A DNA stretch of 49,527 nt from contig JAZSFX010000025.1 of NCBI GenBank assembly GCA_045532455.1, forward strand, positions 1 to 49,527, in the 5' to 3' direction. Made by a program: the position numbers and the translations under genes. This DNA is from Ornithomonoglobus_A sp045532455 (lineage in GTDB: Bacteria > Bacillota > Clostridia > UBA1381). Below are positions 17,627-25,948 of the stretch, piece after piece; within the stretch, counting starts at the first letter, position 1; every line of letters starts with the position of its first letter. The notes beneath the pieces are model-generated. The model was not told the DNA's origin, did not search any database, and saw only the letters and a list, made by a program, of their open reading frames with translations.

Positions 17627-17640
17627 ATATGGCGCCATAT
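17627..17640. promoter_or_regulatory. 14-bp perfect palindrome in the mecA / SpoIIQ-like divergent region
   Basis: ATATGGCGCCATAT is fully self-complementary and unusually GC-rich at its core compared with the AT-rich gap around it. It sits between divergent mecA and the M23 gene, so it could be a regulator-binding site for either. Confidence 0.4.
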
Positions 17641-17672
17641 CAAACCTTTTACAAAAAATATCCTAAAATAAG

Positions 17673-17700
17673 GTATAAAGACCTTTATTTCGGTTAAAAT
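17673..17700 (+). promoter_or_regulatory. Candidate sigma-F (forespore) promoter of the SpoIIQ-like gene
   Basis: GTATA (17673-17677) fits the sigma-F -35 (GHATR). After 15 bases, GTTAAAAT (17693-17700) fits the -10 (GGHRARHT) with one mismatch. There is no good sigma-A promoter in this stretch. Known spoIIQ genes are sigma-F dependent, which supports the call. Confidence 0.45.
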
Positions 17701-17756
17701 ACCATATGAGTGAATGAAAATTGTTCAGATCGCAATTTTACCTATCTCGTATAACA

Positions 17757-17777
17757 GTGGTTGTTTTTAACAACCAC
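17757..17777 (+). promoter_or_regulatory. 9-bp hairpin upstream of the SpoIIQ-like gene
   Basis: GTGGTTGTT (17757-17765) and AACAACCAC (17769-17777) pair perfectly around TTT. No T-run follows. It lies in the probable leader, about 20 bases before the ribosome site, and may affect translation or mRNA stability, or bind a regulator. Confidence 0.5.
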
Positions 17778-17808
17778 ACAATTTGCAAAAGCTTTAATGG
17801 AGGTTATT

Positions 17809-18591
17809 ATGACGCAAAACGACAACAACAGAACAAGAAAACTACCCGGCTTTTACATAGCACTTTGCTGCTGTGTACTTGCAATAGGTATCGCAGGATT
17901 TTTTTCCGAAAAGAGCAGTGTAACAAAAAACAACGACGAGGAATATGTTGCATCGGTGGATTCTTCCCCGCAAAATAACGACAGTATTAATACGGAAGAA
18001 GATACAACACCTGTAAATGATACTGTTATAATAGAAGAAAGCAAAGATGATATGTCTGATTATATACCAACTGCACCGCCGCAGGAAATTGTGCAGGAAA
18101 ATGGAGAAATAGATTACAGTATCAACACATCTGCCGACTATACCTATAACAACCCCGACGTCGAAGAAACTGCAATTATAGTCAATGCCGAAGAGCCATA
18201 CTTTAATATGCCGGCAGGCGGTGAAATTCTTGAGGGTTTTTCTTCGACACTCTCATATAACGAAGCAATGGGCGATTGGCGCACACACAACGGTATTGAT
18301 ATTGCAGCAGATACAGGCTGCAGTATAAGTGCTTGCGCTGACGGCACAGTCGTTGACGTTTTCTCCGACGCTTACGGTGAGGGAATTGCCATAAAGCACG
18401 AAAACGGATTTATTACAAAGTATATGTGTCTTGGTAGTGTTGAGGATATAAAAACCGGTGATAGCGTAAAGGGGGGCGATATTATAGGCACAGTGGGCGA
18501 ACCAAAAGGAGAAAATATAAAAGAATCACATCTGCATTTAGAAATGTATGATGGTGATATATTGCTTAATCCCGAACAATATCTTAATTAA
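17809..18591 (+). CDS. Membrane-anchored M23 (LytM) metallopeptidase, SpoIIQ-like
   Basis: A 260-residue bitopic protein: basic N-terminus, one membrane helix at about residues 14-32, an acidic low-complexity stalk (about 35-125), then a LytM domain. The zinc and catalytic motifs are present: HxxxD at His160-Asp164 and HLH at His241-His243. The layout matches SpoIIQ, the forespore half of the SpoIIQ-SpoIIIAH channel across the sporulation septum. Clostridial SpoIIQ, unlike the Bacillus one, can keep an intact active site, and this copy does. The ATG at 17809 has TGGAGG upstream; an in-frame TTG at 17761 lies inside a hairpin. A candidate sigma-F promoter precedes it. It could instead be an ordinary cell-wall endopeptidase. 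Confidence 0.82.
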   Translation: MTQNDNNRTRKLPGFYIALCCCVLAIGIAGFFSEKSSVTKNNDEEYVASVDSSPQNNDSINTEEDTTPVNDTVIIEESKDDMSDYIPTAPPQEIVQENGEIDYSINTSADYTYNNPDVEETAIIVNAEEPYFNMPAGGEILEGFSSTLSYNEAMGDWRTHNGIDIAADTGCSISACADGTVVDVFSDAYGEGIAIKHENGFITKYMCLGSVEDIKTGDSVKGGDIIGTVGEPKGENIKESHLHLEMYDGDILLNPEQYLN

Positions 18592-18596
18592 CATAG

Positions 18597-18641
18597 TCCC
18601 CAAAATCTTACGGGAGCTGATAAAAATCACTCCCGTGGGGA
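18597..18641 (+). terminator. Terminator-like hairpin after the SpoIIQ-like gene
   Basis: ACGGGAG (18610-18616) pairs with CTCCCGT (18630-18636). An outer TCCCC/GGGGA pair (18597-18601 / 18637-18641) may extend it across a bulge. Only TTTAT follows, so efficiency is doubtful. Confidence 0.5.
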
Positions 18642-18715
18642 TTTATACATACACTAAAACTGAATAATGCAAGGATTTGATATATTTATTTTTTGTTAAT
18701 TTATCAGTAAACCCC

Positions 18716-18744
18716 TTGTTTTTTTTTTACTTATATGCTATAAT
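18716..18744 (+). promoter_or_regulatory. Sigma-A promoter of the unknown membrane protein
   Basis: TTGTTT (18716-18721), 17-nt spacer made mostly of T, TATAAT (18739-18744), with TGC directly before it (extended -10). Confidence 0.75.
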
Positions 18745-18799
18745 TAATATGTATGAGATTTTAAACTTTTATATATAATGATGAAAGGACTTTTTTCTG

Positions 18800-19579
18800 A
18801 TGGAAATGTGGAAAAAAATATTAATTGTTGTTGCATCTGTATTGCTTGTATTTTCGGGCATTGCGGTTGGAGTATACAATTTTTACATAGTACCAAAGTA
18901 TATTGAGCCTGCTTTGGAGTTTGTTTCTTCAGCTTTGATGGACTCCGAATATCAGGACTTATTATCCGAATTGGCAAGCGACCTTATGGACGAGGGTATT
19001 CTTGATCAATACACTGCAAAAACATATCTGAGAAAGAGCAGAAAATATACCTCTGCAGGCAAAAACAATGCATCGTCAAACAAAAATTCTTTTGACGACA
19101 TCGATATTGATGATATTTTAAACGAAGATGAAGATTCGAAAAAGAAAGACGATAATTTACTTATAGGCACAAAGCGGACAAGTATCGGAATAGAAATGAT
19201 ACGTTCCGATAAAGATTATCCTGACGCTGAACCCTCGGGATACCATTCATACAGTGAAAAACAGGATATAATAGACCAAAACAAAGAAGACGACGTTGCA
19301 TTTGATGATTCAGAGAATATCGAAAATGATGAAATTGTATTTGATAAGGATAACTCCGGTAACGGACTTTACAGTAAAATATTCAAGGCAATGAAACAAC
19401 ACGAGCGTGCAACATTTTTATCTGTTATATCACAAATAGACCTTACAGAAATAATAAGCTTGTATAATATGGGTGATAAAACAGGCATTAAACAACATCT
19501 TCAATCTCGCTTATCAGAAGAACAATACAAGGAAGCACTTGACATTTTCTACAGATATGCACCACTTCTATATAAATAA
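18800..19579 (+). CDS. Unrecognised membrane-anchored acidic protein
   Basis: I do not recognise this 259-residue protein. Seen: an N-terminal membrane anchor (about residues 6-29), a helical segment (32-85), a long low-complexity linker rich in Asp, Glu, Asn, Lys and Ser (about 88-190), and a C-terminal helical region of about 65 residues (SKIFKAMKQHERATFLSV onward) that may be a small helical bundle with a conserved-looking end. It has GAAAGGA upstream of the ATG and its own strong promoter, and is closed by a good terminator, so it is a single-gene unit. The anchor plus flexible linker suggests the C-terminal bundle acts outside the membrane, but that is inference. Confidence 0.8.
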   Translation: MEMWKKILIVVASVLLVFSGIAVGVYNFYIVPKYIEPALEFVSSALMDSEYQDLLSELASDLMDEGILDQYTAKTYLRKSRKYTSAGKNNASSNKNSFDDIDIDDILNEDEDSKKKDDNLLIGTKRTSIGIEMIRSDKDYPDAEPSGYHSYSEKQDIIDQNKEDDVAFDDSENIENDEIVFDKDNSGNGLYSKIFKAMKQHERATFLSVISQIDLTEIISLYNMGDKTGIKQHLQSRLSEEQYKEALDIFYRYAPLLYK

Positions 19580-19585
19580 AAATAA

Positions 19586-19617
19586 AAAGCAGTTTAGGAA
19601 AATTCCCAAACTGCTTT
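19586..19617. terminator. Bidirectional terminator between convergent genes
   Basis: AAAGCAGTTT (19586-19595) pairs with AAACTGCTTT (19608-19617), and inner GGAA pairs with TTCC. The plus strand continues GTTTTTATT and the minus strand TTATTTTTATT, so it can serve both the unknown gene and the AI-2E-family gene. Confidence 0.88.
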
Positions 19618-19621
19618 GTTT

Positions 19622-20770
19622 TTATTCTTCACAAATTTCATTACTTCTTTTATTAACATCATCATTTAATACTTTATATATTGTTGCAACAACAGGAACT
19701 CCTATAAGCATACCGCCAATTCCTAATATTCCGCCGCCAACTGTTATTGCCGCAAGCACCCACATTCCCGGCAGGCCTATTGAATCACCAACAACCTTGG
19801 GATATATTAAATTACCCTCTATTTGCTGAAGCACTATAAGGAAAACCAAGAACAACAGTGCCTGAACAGGTGAAACTGTAAATATCATAATTGCGCCTAC
19901 AATAGCACCTATATATGCACCCGCTATGGGAATAAGTGCAGTAAAACCAACAAGTATACCTATCATTGTTGCATATGGGAATCGGAATATTGTCATACCT
20001 AAGATACACAATGCACCTAATATTACCGCCTCAGTACACTGACCTACAATAAACTTATTGAATGAGTTATTGAGCGTTACGGTAAAGTATTTTATTCTTT
20101 TATAATATTTTTCTTTTACGTACACTAAAAGTACCTTGTCTGCCTGTGCTTTTAGCTTTTCTTTTTGCGCTAGGACATAAACCGAGAAAACCAGACCTAC
20201 CACAACCGTCAGGGTTTTTGAGAATACAGACGAAACCACTGTTGTTATTGAAGTCATTGCTCCGCCTAAACCGCCAACAAATTTCTCCAAAAACTGTTGT
20301 AGATACCTTTCGTAGTTGAAATTACCGCTAAGAATTGCCTTTGTACTTTCCGAAATGACAGTGTCTATTCTGAATTTGTCATTTAAGAACACATAAACAC
20401 TGTTAAGTGCTTTTGGTATAGCCTCTATTAATGTTTTTATACACGACATCAATTCAGGAATAATCATAACCGAAATTATAACTATTATAGCAACCACACT
20501 TAAAAACGCAAATATCAGGCAAAGAACTCTGCGTAATTTCTTTACTGAATCCTTTTGAGCCTTGGGGAAAAAGTGCCTTTCGTAAAATCTCATTAATATG
20601 TTAATTACATACGCTGCTACCAATCCGAACAAAAGCGGTGTGGCGGCCCTAAATGCAACAATAACAAAACCAAACAGAGCATCCCAATAACGAATTGCAA
20701 GATATAGCAAAAATACCAATATCCCAATGCTCGCGTATGTGTTTGTATTTATCTTTTTCATATACTTCAC
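19622..20770 (-). CDS. AI-2E (PerM/YtvI) family membrane permease
   Basis: 382-residue integral membrane protein with about eight hydrophobic segments and the family's large soluble loop after the third helix. The C-terminal half has the characteristic GILVGFTALIPIAGAYIGA and the QQIEGNLIYPKVVGDSIGLPG motif. Family members have been linked to AI-2 export, sporulation (YtvI) and Na+/H+ exchange; the substrate here cannot be told. The RBS AAGGGGTG lies before the ATG. It follows the gene at 20820 after a terminator-like hairpin and has no clear promoter, so it may be expressed by read-through. Confidence 0.9.
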   Translation of the reverse strand: MKYMKKINTNTYASIGILVFLLYLAIRYWDALFGFVIVAFRAATPLLFGLVAAYVINILMRFYERHFFPKAQKDSVKKLRRVLCLIFAFLSVVAIIVIISVMIIPELMSCIKTLIEAIPKALNSVYVFLNDKFRIDTVISESTKAILSGNFNYERYLQQFLEKFVGGLGGAMTSITTVVSSVFSKTLTVVVGLVFSVYVLAQKEKLKAQADKVLLVYVKEKYYKRIKYFTVTLNNSFNKFIVGQCTEAVILGALCILGMTIFRFPYATMIGILVGFTALIPIAGAYIGAIVGAIMIFTVSPVQALLFLVFLIVLQQIEGNLIYPKVVGDSIGLPGMWVLAAITVGGGILGIGGMLIGVPVVATIYKVLNDDVNKRSNEICEE

Positions 20771-20795
20771 CCCTTTTAGTGTAGCTATAAATAAA

Positions 20796-20814
20796 GCGGA
20801 GACTTAATCTCCAC
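20796..20814. terminator. Terminator between two minus-strand genes
   Basis: GCGGAGA (20796-20802) pairs with TCTCCAC (20808-20814, one G-T pair) around CTTAA. T-rich tracts lie on both sides (TTTATTTAT on the minus strand). Confidence 0.65.
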
Positions 20815-20819
20815 TTTTT

Positions 20820-21473
20820 TTATTTGTTTTTTAAGTTCATTCTGAATTTTTTACTGTTTATTTTAATATTTATGTCGGGATTAAGTCGTTGTATAAGCTG
20901 CAATACTCTCGAAACATCTCTCGGTGAGAATTTTTCAATCGGCATAAAATACGAAAAACCGTCTTCTGTTATAACAAAGAATATATCCATACTGTCTATG
21001 GATTTTTTTTGATAATAATCCTTGCTTTGTTCAAATGGCTTCAGCTTTTTAGTAAAATCCTCGCACTCCTCTGCATAACGCTTTATAAAATTCTTTGTGC
21101 CTATAATAACAGTATTGATTTCTTCTACAGGGATTTTTATAAGCTTTGTTTTTGCAGGGACAAATTCTCTTATAATTTTAATTTTATTAGAAACATCATA
21201 TGGCAAAAAGTCATTTGACCACGTATTCATATAGATATTTTGCTTATCTGTTGCAAGATAAGTTGAAAATACGGTATTTCGTCTTATTAGGACATATGAC
21301 CCTGACAAAATAAATGCTATAATCCACGCAAGACCAAAGTGTATTCTGTCATTAACAAAGCTGTATATAAGCATTACCACACTTGCAACAGCCACAAGCG
21401 ACATAAACAGTAAAACTACTATATTTCTTCGTCTGTAGCCCTTGTCTGTGCAAGCAATCGCAGTATAAGCCAT
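20820..21473 (-). CDS. Conserved-looking membrane protein of unknown function
   Basis: 217 residues. Seen: a short basic start (TDKGYRRRN), two membrane helices at about 18-39 and 46-63, and a cytoplasmic domain of about 150 residues that mixes beta-rich and helical parts. It contains FVITEDGFSYFMPIEKFSPRD and a Lys-rich end. The two-helix hairpin followed by a beta-rich domain resembles bacterial PH-like membrane proteins, but I cannot assign it to a named family. The AAGGAGG ribosome site overlaps the region just after the NlpC/P60 gene stop (13-base gap), so it is co-transcribed with that cell-wall protein. Confidence 0.78.
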   Translation of the reverse strand: MAYTAIACTDKGYRRRNIVVLLFMSLVAVASVVMLIYSFVNDRIHFGLAWIIAFILSGSYVLIRRNTVFSTYLATDKQNIYMNTWSNDFLPYDVSNKIKIIREFVPAKTKLIKIPVEEINTVIIGTKNFIKRYAEECEDFTKKLKPFEQSKDYYQKKSIDSMDIFFVITEDGFSYFMPIEKFSPRDVSRVLQLIQRLNPDINIKINSKKFRMNLKNK

Positions 21474-21486
21474 TTGCTTTTCCTCC

Positions 21487-24021
21487 TTAATAAACTCTTC
21501 TCGCCTCGTAATAATGAGTATCGTAATACTCCTCTGAAAGTTCGGTTATTTTTACAACATCACCTTTGTTCGGCGCGTGCAGGAACTTGTTTTCACCAAC
21601 GTATATTCCAACGTGGCCAACATAACCCGAATCATTTTTAAAGAATATTAAATCTCCGGGTTGCAGGTCGGTACGCTCCACCTTTACTCCGTTTGTAACC
21701 TGTTCGTGAGTTACTCTGTCTACTGTTATTCCCACACTCTTGCATACATACTGAACAAGTCCGCTACAATCGAAGCCCTCGGGCGTTGCTCCGCCCCATA
21801 CATATGGAACTCCGATATACTTCGTTGCCTCGCTTACAATAGCATTGCCTGTGACATTTAAGTAGCTTATCTTAACAGGCTCTCCTGTTATATACTCAAT
21901 TCGTCTTTGATACTTCGCTAATTGTCTGTATGCTTTTGTAGATTTAACCTGCTTTTGAATTATCTTCTTTTTATTTACCTTGTGTCCGTTTTCTTCAACT
22001 TCCACTATTTCTTCGTCGTAGAAGTACAAAACGCCAAGGTCTTCGTCTTCATATACAAAATAATACTTATCATCTTTATCGAGTATATATTCGTTTATTA
22101 CAGGCTCACTCATTACAATCTCCACAGTTATTGTATCCTGTGCTTTTTCTATCGTTGTACCTTTTTTAAGAGCTGTTACATAAACGTAGTATGTATCGGG
22201 GTCAAGACCCTGTATAAGCGCTTCGTATTCATTCTCCATTATTGTGCTTACAATCAAATCACCGTTTGAATTGTATACATCTACATAGAAATCGTGATAT
22301 TGCTCACTTGTCCACTTAAGCGGTATGTAATCATTTTCTGTTTTTCCGCCCTCGGTGGTAATCTCAACACCGTTTTGAGTTGCATCACCGTAGCTTACAG
22401 AAATTTCCTCAGCACTTTTCTTTTCGCCCTCGTCATTTACCGAGCTTAGTGTAATATTGTAGTCAACACCGTTCTTTAGTATATCGGCACTTATGTTTAC
22501 CTTGTTATCATCTGCTTTTATATAGCTGTTTACAAGATAATTCTCGTTTTCGGTATCATACACCTCCAACAAGTACTCGTTGGCTACACGCGTTTCGATA
22601 TCAAGAACAATGTCCTCACCGCAATCGACACTCATCTGGGTATCATTTTCTATTACGGGTGCACAAATCTCATCATCTTCTATAAGCGGTGCAGTTAAAA
22701 ATCCGCCATTTTCGGCATTTACTGCCGGAATAATACCAAATACATTCTCTGTCTCTTCAAGCTCATTGGTTTCTTCAAAAGATTGGTCTGCAATCTCTTT
22801 TACGTCGACATTTTCGTCAACAACAAACGAAACATACAAAACATCCTTATCGCCAAGCATAGCATCTATGCCGATTGCAGTTTCTCCTTTTGTTTCTCCT
22901 ACAAGCACCGAGCTTTGCATTTTAAGAAGCTTACCGTATACAGAATATATGTCTGCACCGTACAGACCATCTTCGCTTATTTCTTTTAGGTCTATTGTTT
23001 CGAGATTTTTCATCCACGCTGCGTTTGACAAGTCGCTATCAAGCACGTATGGATCTAAATCGTTTTTGGCTCTGTATGAGTTTATCATATCCAGAAGCTC
23101 TTTTACTCTGTTTTGTTCTATTTCGTTATCAATTTCGTGTCCGTTTTCTCTTGAGGTATATAAAATACTTTCTGCTTTATCTTCGTTATTGTATATTATT
23201 CTTACATTCTGAGATAGCAAAACGTCTTGTGCTTCGTCTATACTGTCACCCTTAAACACTTCACCATTACAGTCGAAGCTCTGCGCGTTTGTGTAAAGAC
23301 CGCAAATTCTGTCGCCCTCTACACCTATCATACACAAGTCGTCGCCTAAATTATATACATACCAAACAAAACCGTAGTCGCTTCTGTCCACACGGCTCGG
23401 CTCGCCCCATTCACTTGTAACTGTATTGATATTTGCACCTACTGTAACAATAGTATCGTTAACTGTAAATGTAACGTTCTGCACAAAATAGTCGTAAATT
23501 ACGTCAACAAGTATTCTGCAACTGTCCCAGGTGATAATCTTATTGGGCTCCGTATTTACATTAGATGAAATTATACCCTGCTTAAGCATAAACGCATATG
23601 CAAGTCTGTTTTCTTCGCTAATGTACGCATTATCGCAACAATTATTAAGAATCCGGGTTGCTTCTTCTTCCGATATGATATAAGAGCTATCATAGTTAAT
23701 TACTGTTTTATACAACAGACTCATAACGTCTTGCTTGCGTACCTCGCTTACGGTTGATATTTCTTGGGCCTCATCAAGATTAACATACCCTAGAGCAACT
23801 GATTTTAACAAATGTTCGTCCATTTCGTATTCAAACAATTGCTCAGGAATTTGTACCTCCTGATTATGTAGCTTTTCGTACAAAGCAACAGCCTGATCGA
23901 GCATATCATTGGCTGATACTGCCACATCGTCTGCTAAAACATTATTCATTTGTGATGCACTTGCCGCCAAAATTGCAATAACAAGCATTGCTTTAAATTT
24001 TGAACTTTTATTTTGCAACAC
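21487..24021 (-). CDS. Large secreted multi-domain NlpC/P60 peptidoglycan hydrolase
   Basis: 844-residue exported protein. Signal peptide at about residues 1-30. Residues 35-190 form helical repeats resembling degenerate S-layer homology units. Residues 195-270 look like a CAP-associated N-terminal domain (GANINTVTSEWGEPSRV, then GDRICGLYTN). Residues 300-410 resemble a CAP domain with much of the usual core changed. Two beta-sandwich, FN3-like units cover about 455-545 and 550-635. The C-terminal C40 domain (730-844) has Cys752 in FDCSGLV, His803 in GHVGIYV and His815, a complete triad that should cleave peptide stems in peptidoglycan. GTG start with GAGAGGA upstream. A sigma-A promoter lies at 24075-24103. 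Confidence 0.88.
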   Translation of the reverse strand: MLQNKSSKFKAMLVIAILAASASQMNNVLADDVAVSANDMLDQAVALYEKLHNQEVQIPEQLFEYEMDEHLLKSVALGYVNLDEAQEISTVSEVRKQDVMSLLYKTVINYDSSYIISEEEATRILNNCCDNAYISEENRLAYAFMLKQGIISSNVNTEPNKIITWDSCRILVDVIYDYFVQNVTFTVNDTIVTVGANINTVTSEWGEPSRVDRSDYGFVWYVYNLGDDLCMIGVEGDRICGLYTNAQSFDCNGEVFKGDSIDEAQDVLLSQNVRIIYNNEDKAESILYTSRENGHEIDNEIEQNRVKELLDMINSYRAKNDLDPYVLDSDLSNAAWMKNLETIDLKEISEDGLYGADIYSVYGKLLKMQSSVLVGETKGETAIGIDAMLGDKDVLYVSFVVDENVDVKEIADQSFEETNELEETENVFGIIPAVNAENGGFLTAPLIEDDEICAPVIENDTQMSVDCGEDIVLDIETRVANEYLLEVYDTENENYLVNSYIKADDNKVNISADILKNGVDYNITLSSVNDEGEKKSAEEISVSYGDATQNGVEITTEGGKTENDYIPLKWTSEQYHDFYVDVYNSNGDLIVSTIMENEYEALIQGLDPDTYYVYVTALKKGTTIEKAQDTITVEIVMSEPVINEYILDKDDKYYFVYEDEDLGVLYFYDEEIVEVEENGHKVNKKKIIQKQVKSTKAYRQLAKYQRRIEYITGEPVKISYLNVTGNAIVSEATKYIGVPYVWGGATPEGFDCSGLVQYVCKSVGITVDRVTHEQVTNGVKVERTDLQPGDLIFFKNDSGYVGHVGIYVGENKFLHAPNKGDVVKITELSEEYYDTHYYEARRVY

Positions 24022-24074
24022 GAACCAATCCTCTCTTTATTGTTAGAAATATATTTTACACATATACATAGTAC

Positions 24075-24103
24075 ATTTTATCACACTTTTTTGATATTGT
24101 CTA
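24075..24103 (-). promoter_or_regulatory. Sigma-A promoter of the NlpC/P60 gene
   Basis: Minus strand TAGACA (24098-24103), 17-nt spacer, TAAAAT (24075-24080). Confidence 0.55.
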
Positions 24104-24167
24104 TAGAATAACAACATTTTTTATAATTTTTTAACATTTTGTGATTTATACTATCCTCATAAGTACA

Positions 24168-24539
24168 TTACATTTCAACTATTGCCTCTACCTCAAGTAA
24201 TACGTCTTTGGGTAATCTTGCAACTTCAACACACGAACGTGCAGGATACGGTTTTGTAAAGAACTCTGCATAAATTGAATTTATTGTAGCAAAATCCTCC
24301 ATATTCTTTATAAACACAGTCGTTTTTACAACATTATCCATAGAAGCGCCGGATGCCTCAACAAGATTTTTTACGTTAGTCATTGCCTGTTTTGCCTGTG
24401 CCTCTACGCCCTCGGGGATTTCGCCCGTTTGTGGATTTACAGGAATTTGTCCCGAGGTAAATAACATATTACCTACCTTGATTGCTTGCGAATACGGACC
24501 TATTGCCGCAGGTGCATTTTGTGTACTTACTTCTTTCAT
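24168..24539 (-). CDS. ridA: RidA-family reactive enamine/imine deaminase
   Basis: 123-residue YjgF/YER057c/UK114 protein. RidA hydrolyses 2-aminoacrylate and related imines released by PLP enzymes, preventing damage to other PLP enzymes; it forms a trimer in the cytoplasm. Seen: APAAIGPYSQAI, LFTSGQIPVNPQTGE, KTTVFIKNMEDFATIN, PARSCVEVARLPKDV with the substrate-binding Arg, and the closing LEVEAIVEM with the conserved Glu. The start has GAAG upstream. It lies 50 bases after the integrase gene on the same strand, an odd partner, so the pairing is probably accidental. Confidence 0.95.
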   Translation of the reverse strand: MKEVSTQNAPAAIGPYSQAIKVGNMLFTSGQIPVNPQTGEIPEGVEAQAKQAMTNVKNLVEASGASMDNVVKTTVFIKNMEDFATINSIYAEFFTKPYPARSCVEVARLPKDVLLEVEAIVEM

Positions 24540-24589
24540 AATTTTTACTTCCTTCCGTTTATTTATATTAAAAATTAATTTAGCATATT

Positions 24590-25810
24590 TTAGTTAAAAG
24601 CACTTTCTATTGCTTTTCTCTTATCCTCGTCGCTTACTGTAATATAGTGCTTCATAACAACATCTGAGGTACTGTCCCCCATTAAGTCCTGAACTGTTCG
24701 TAAATCAGTGTGTTTAATAAGCTTAGTACAAAACGTATGCCTGAAACGGTATAACGTATACCCCTGATTATCCAGACCGCAGGCCTTTAAAAATCTGTTG
24801 AATTTTGAGCTGAGGGCACTTTCCGAGATAAAGCCTTTTTTTGTACGTGTAACAAATATATATGGTGAATTTCTTACATACTTAAAATCGTCGTTATTAT
24901 TTATGTATTTCTTCCATTCAACAAGCGTTCTTACCGCCTCATTACTAAGACAAATAGTGCGCACACTCGCCTTTGTTTTGGTATTACCCACAACTGCCTC
25001 TCTCTTTCTTGCTTTGCCACCCACCACAAAATCATCAGCTTTTATGGTGATGGCGTTTGTAATTGTGAGTTGCTTATCCTGGCGATTAAAATTTTTCCAC
25101 TCCAATGCCCTGAGCTCACCCGGGCGCATACCCGTATGCAATAATAACACAAGAATGGGTTTTATTTCGGGATAAATTTGCACCGCCCTCATAATTTTTT
25201 GCAGTTCCTCATCAGTGTACGCCTTAACCTTACTTGTTGATTTTGTGCTTTTAGGCTTTTTTATATCCTCCATTATAAATTCATCTATATAGCCTTTTTT
25301 GTGTGCATACCTGATGGCAAGCTTCAGAACAACATATATTTTATCTACTGTTGCCTGACTATATCCTTTTACCAATTTATTAAAAAACATCCTTATTTTT
25401 ATATCGTCAAGCTCTTTGAGCCTATAATCACCCAAGCCACCATCATAACGGTTACGACAGAAATATTTTGCTATAGCAAAATATCCCTCGAGTGTTCTGT
25501 CGCCTGCATTTGTTGTTCTCAGATTTAAAAAAAACGGGATATAATCTCTTAAAAATGTATTTGAATTTATTTTCTCTACATTAACACTACTATATGTATC
25601 TTTTTTATCGGTTGTGGGGGGCTTGGTATATTTTTGTTGTGAGTTTGTTGCATTATTTAAAAACTCACCCAAAAAATCCTCCGTTATTACCTGCTTTGTT
25701 CCTACATTAATACACTTTAAAGCGCCCTCATTGATGGCATCAACCACGTCCGTGGACCCTACCTTTAACATTTTTGCTACTTCAACAACCGTATAAATCG
25801 TATTAATCAT
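24590..25810 (-). CDS. Tyrosine site-specific integrase with fused excisionase-type HTH
   Basis: Tyrosine recombinase with an unusual N-terminus. Numbering is from the ATG at 25834; the better start is the ATG at 25810 (residue 9) with GAAAGGA nine bases upstream, giving 406 residues. Residues 12-60 form an HTH_17/excisionase-like domain (YTVVEVAKMLKVG to VITEDFLGEFL). Then come a SAM-like core-binding domain (about 90-190) and a catalytic domain. Arg237 (TGMRPGE), Arg365 and the nucleophile Tyr397 are present. The first box reads YRFR instead of HxxR (Tyr362), and the usual LGH reads MGD (Asp387). No tRNA, second recombinase or phage gene is nearby, so it may be a domesticated or remnant recombinase, or a stand-alone switch. 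Confidence 0.88.
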   Translation of the reverse strand: MINTIYTVVEVAKMLKVGSTDVVDAINEGALKCINVGTKQVITEDFLGEFLNNATNSQQKYTKPPTTDKKDTYSSVNVEKINSNTFLRDYIPFFLNLRTTNAGDRTLEGYFAIAKYFCRNRYDGGLGDYRLKELDDIKIRMFFNKLVKGYSQATVDKIYVVLKLAIRYAHKKGYIDEFIMEDIKKPKSTKSTSKVKAYTDEELQKIMRAVQIYPEIKPILVLLLHTGMRPGELRALEWKNFNRQDKQLTITNAITIKADDFVVGGKARKREAVVGNTKTKASVRTICLSNEAVRTLVEWKKYINNNDDFKYVRNSPYIFVTRTKKGFISESALSSKFNRFLKACGLDNQGYTLYRFRHTFCTKLIKHTDLRTVQDLMGDSTSDVVMKHYITVSDEDKRKAIESAFN

Positions 25811-25850
25811 TTGCTTATCATTTCCTTTCGCCATTTACCCCGTGGTTATA

Positions 25851-25892
25851 GAGGATTACTAAATAACCGCTCATAAATAACGAAATATAATG
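25851..25892 (-). promoter_or_regulatory. Inverted repeat upstream of the integrase gene
   Basis: GTGGTTAT and ATAACCGC (one mismatch) face each other across 14 bases just upstream of the coding start, where an autoregulatory or recombination site would be expected. No direct repeat that would mark an att pair was found nearby. Confidence 0.3.
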
Positions 25893-25948
25893 ATATAAGA
25901 AATTTGTATCCCCCAAACGTAGTTGAGGTACATATTATTAATATTATA

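Noticed and set aside
22580..23212. Plus-strand 210-codon, Ser-rich frame inside the NlpC/P60 gene
   Set aside because: Antisense shadow; Ser-rich because the sense strand is rich in acidic residues.
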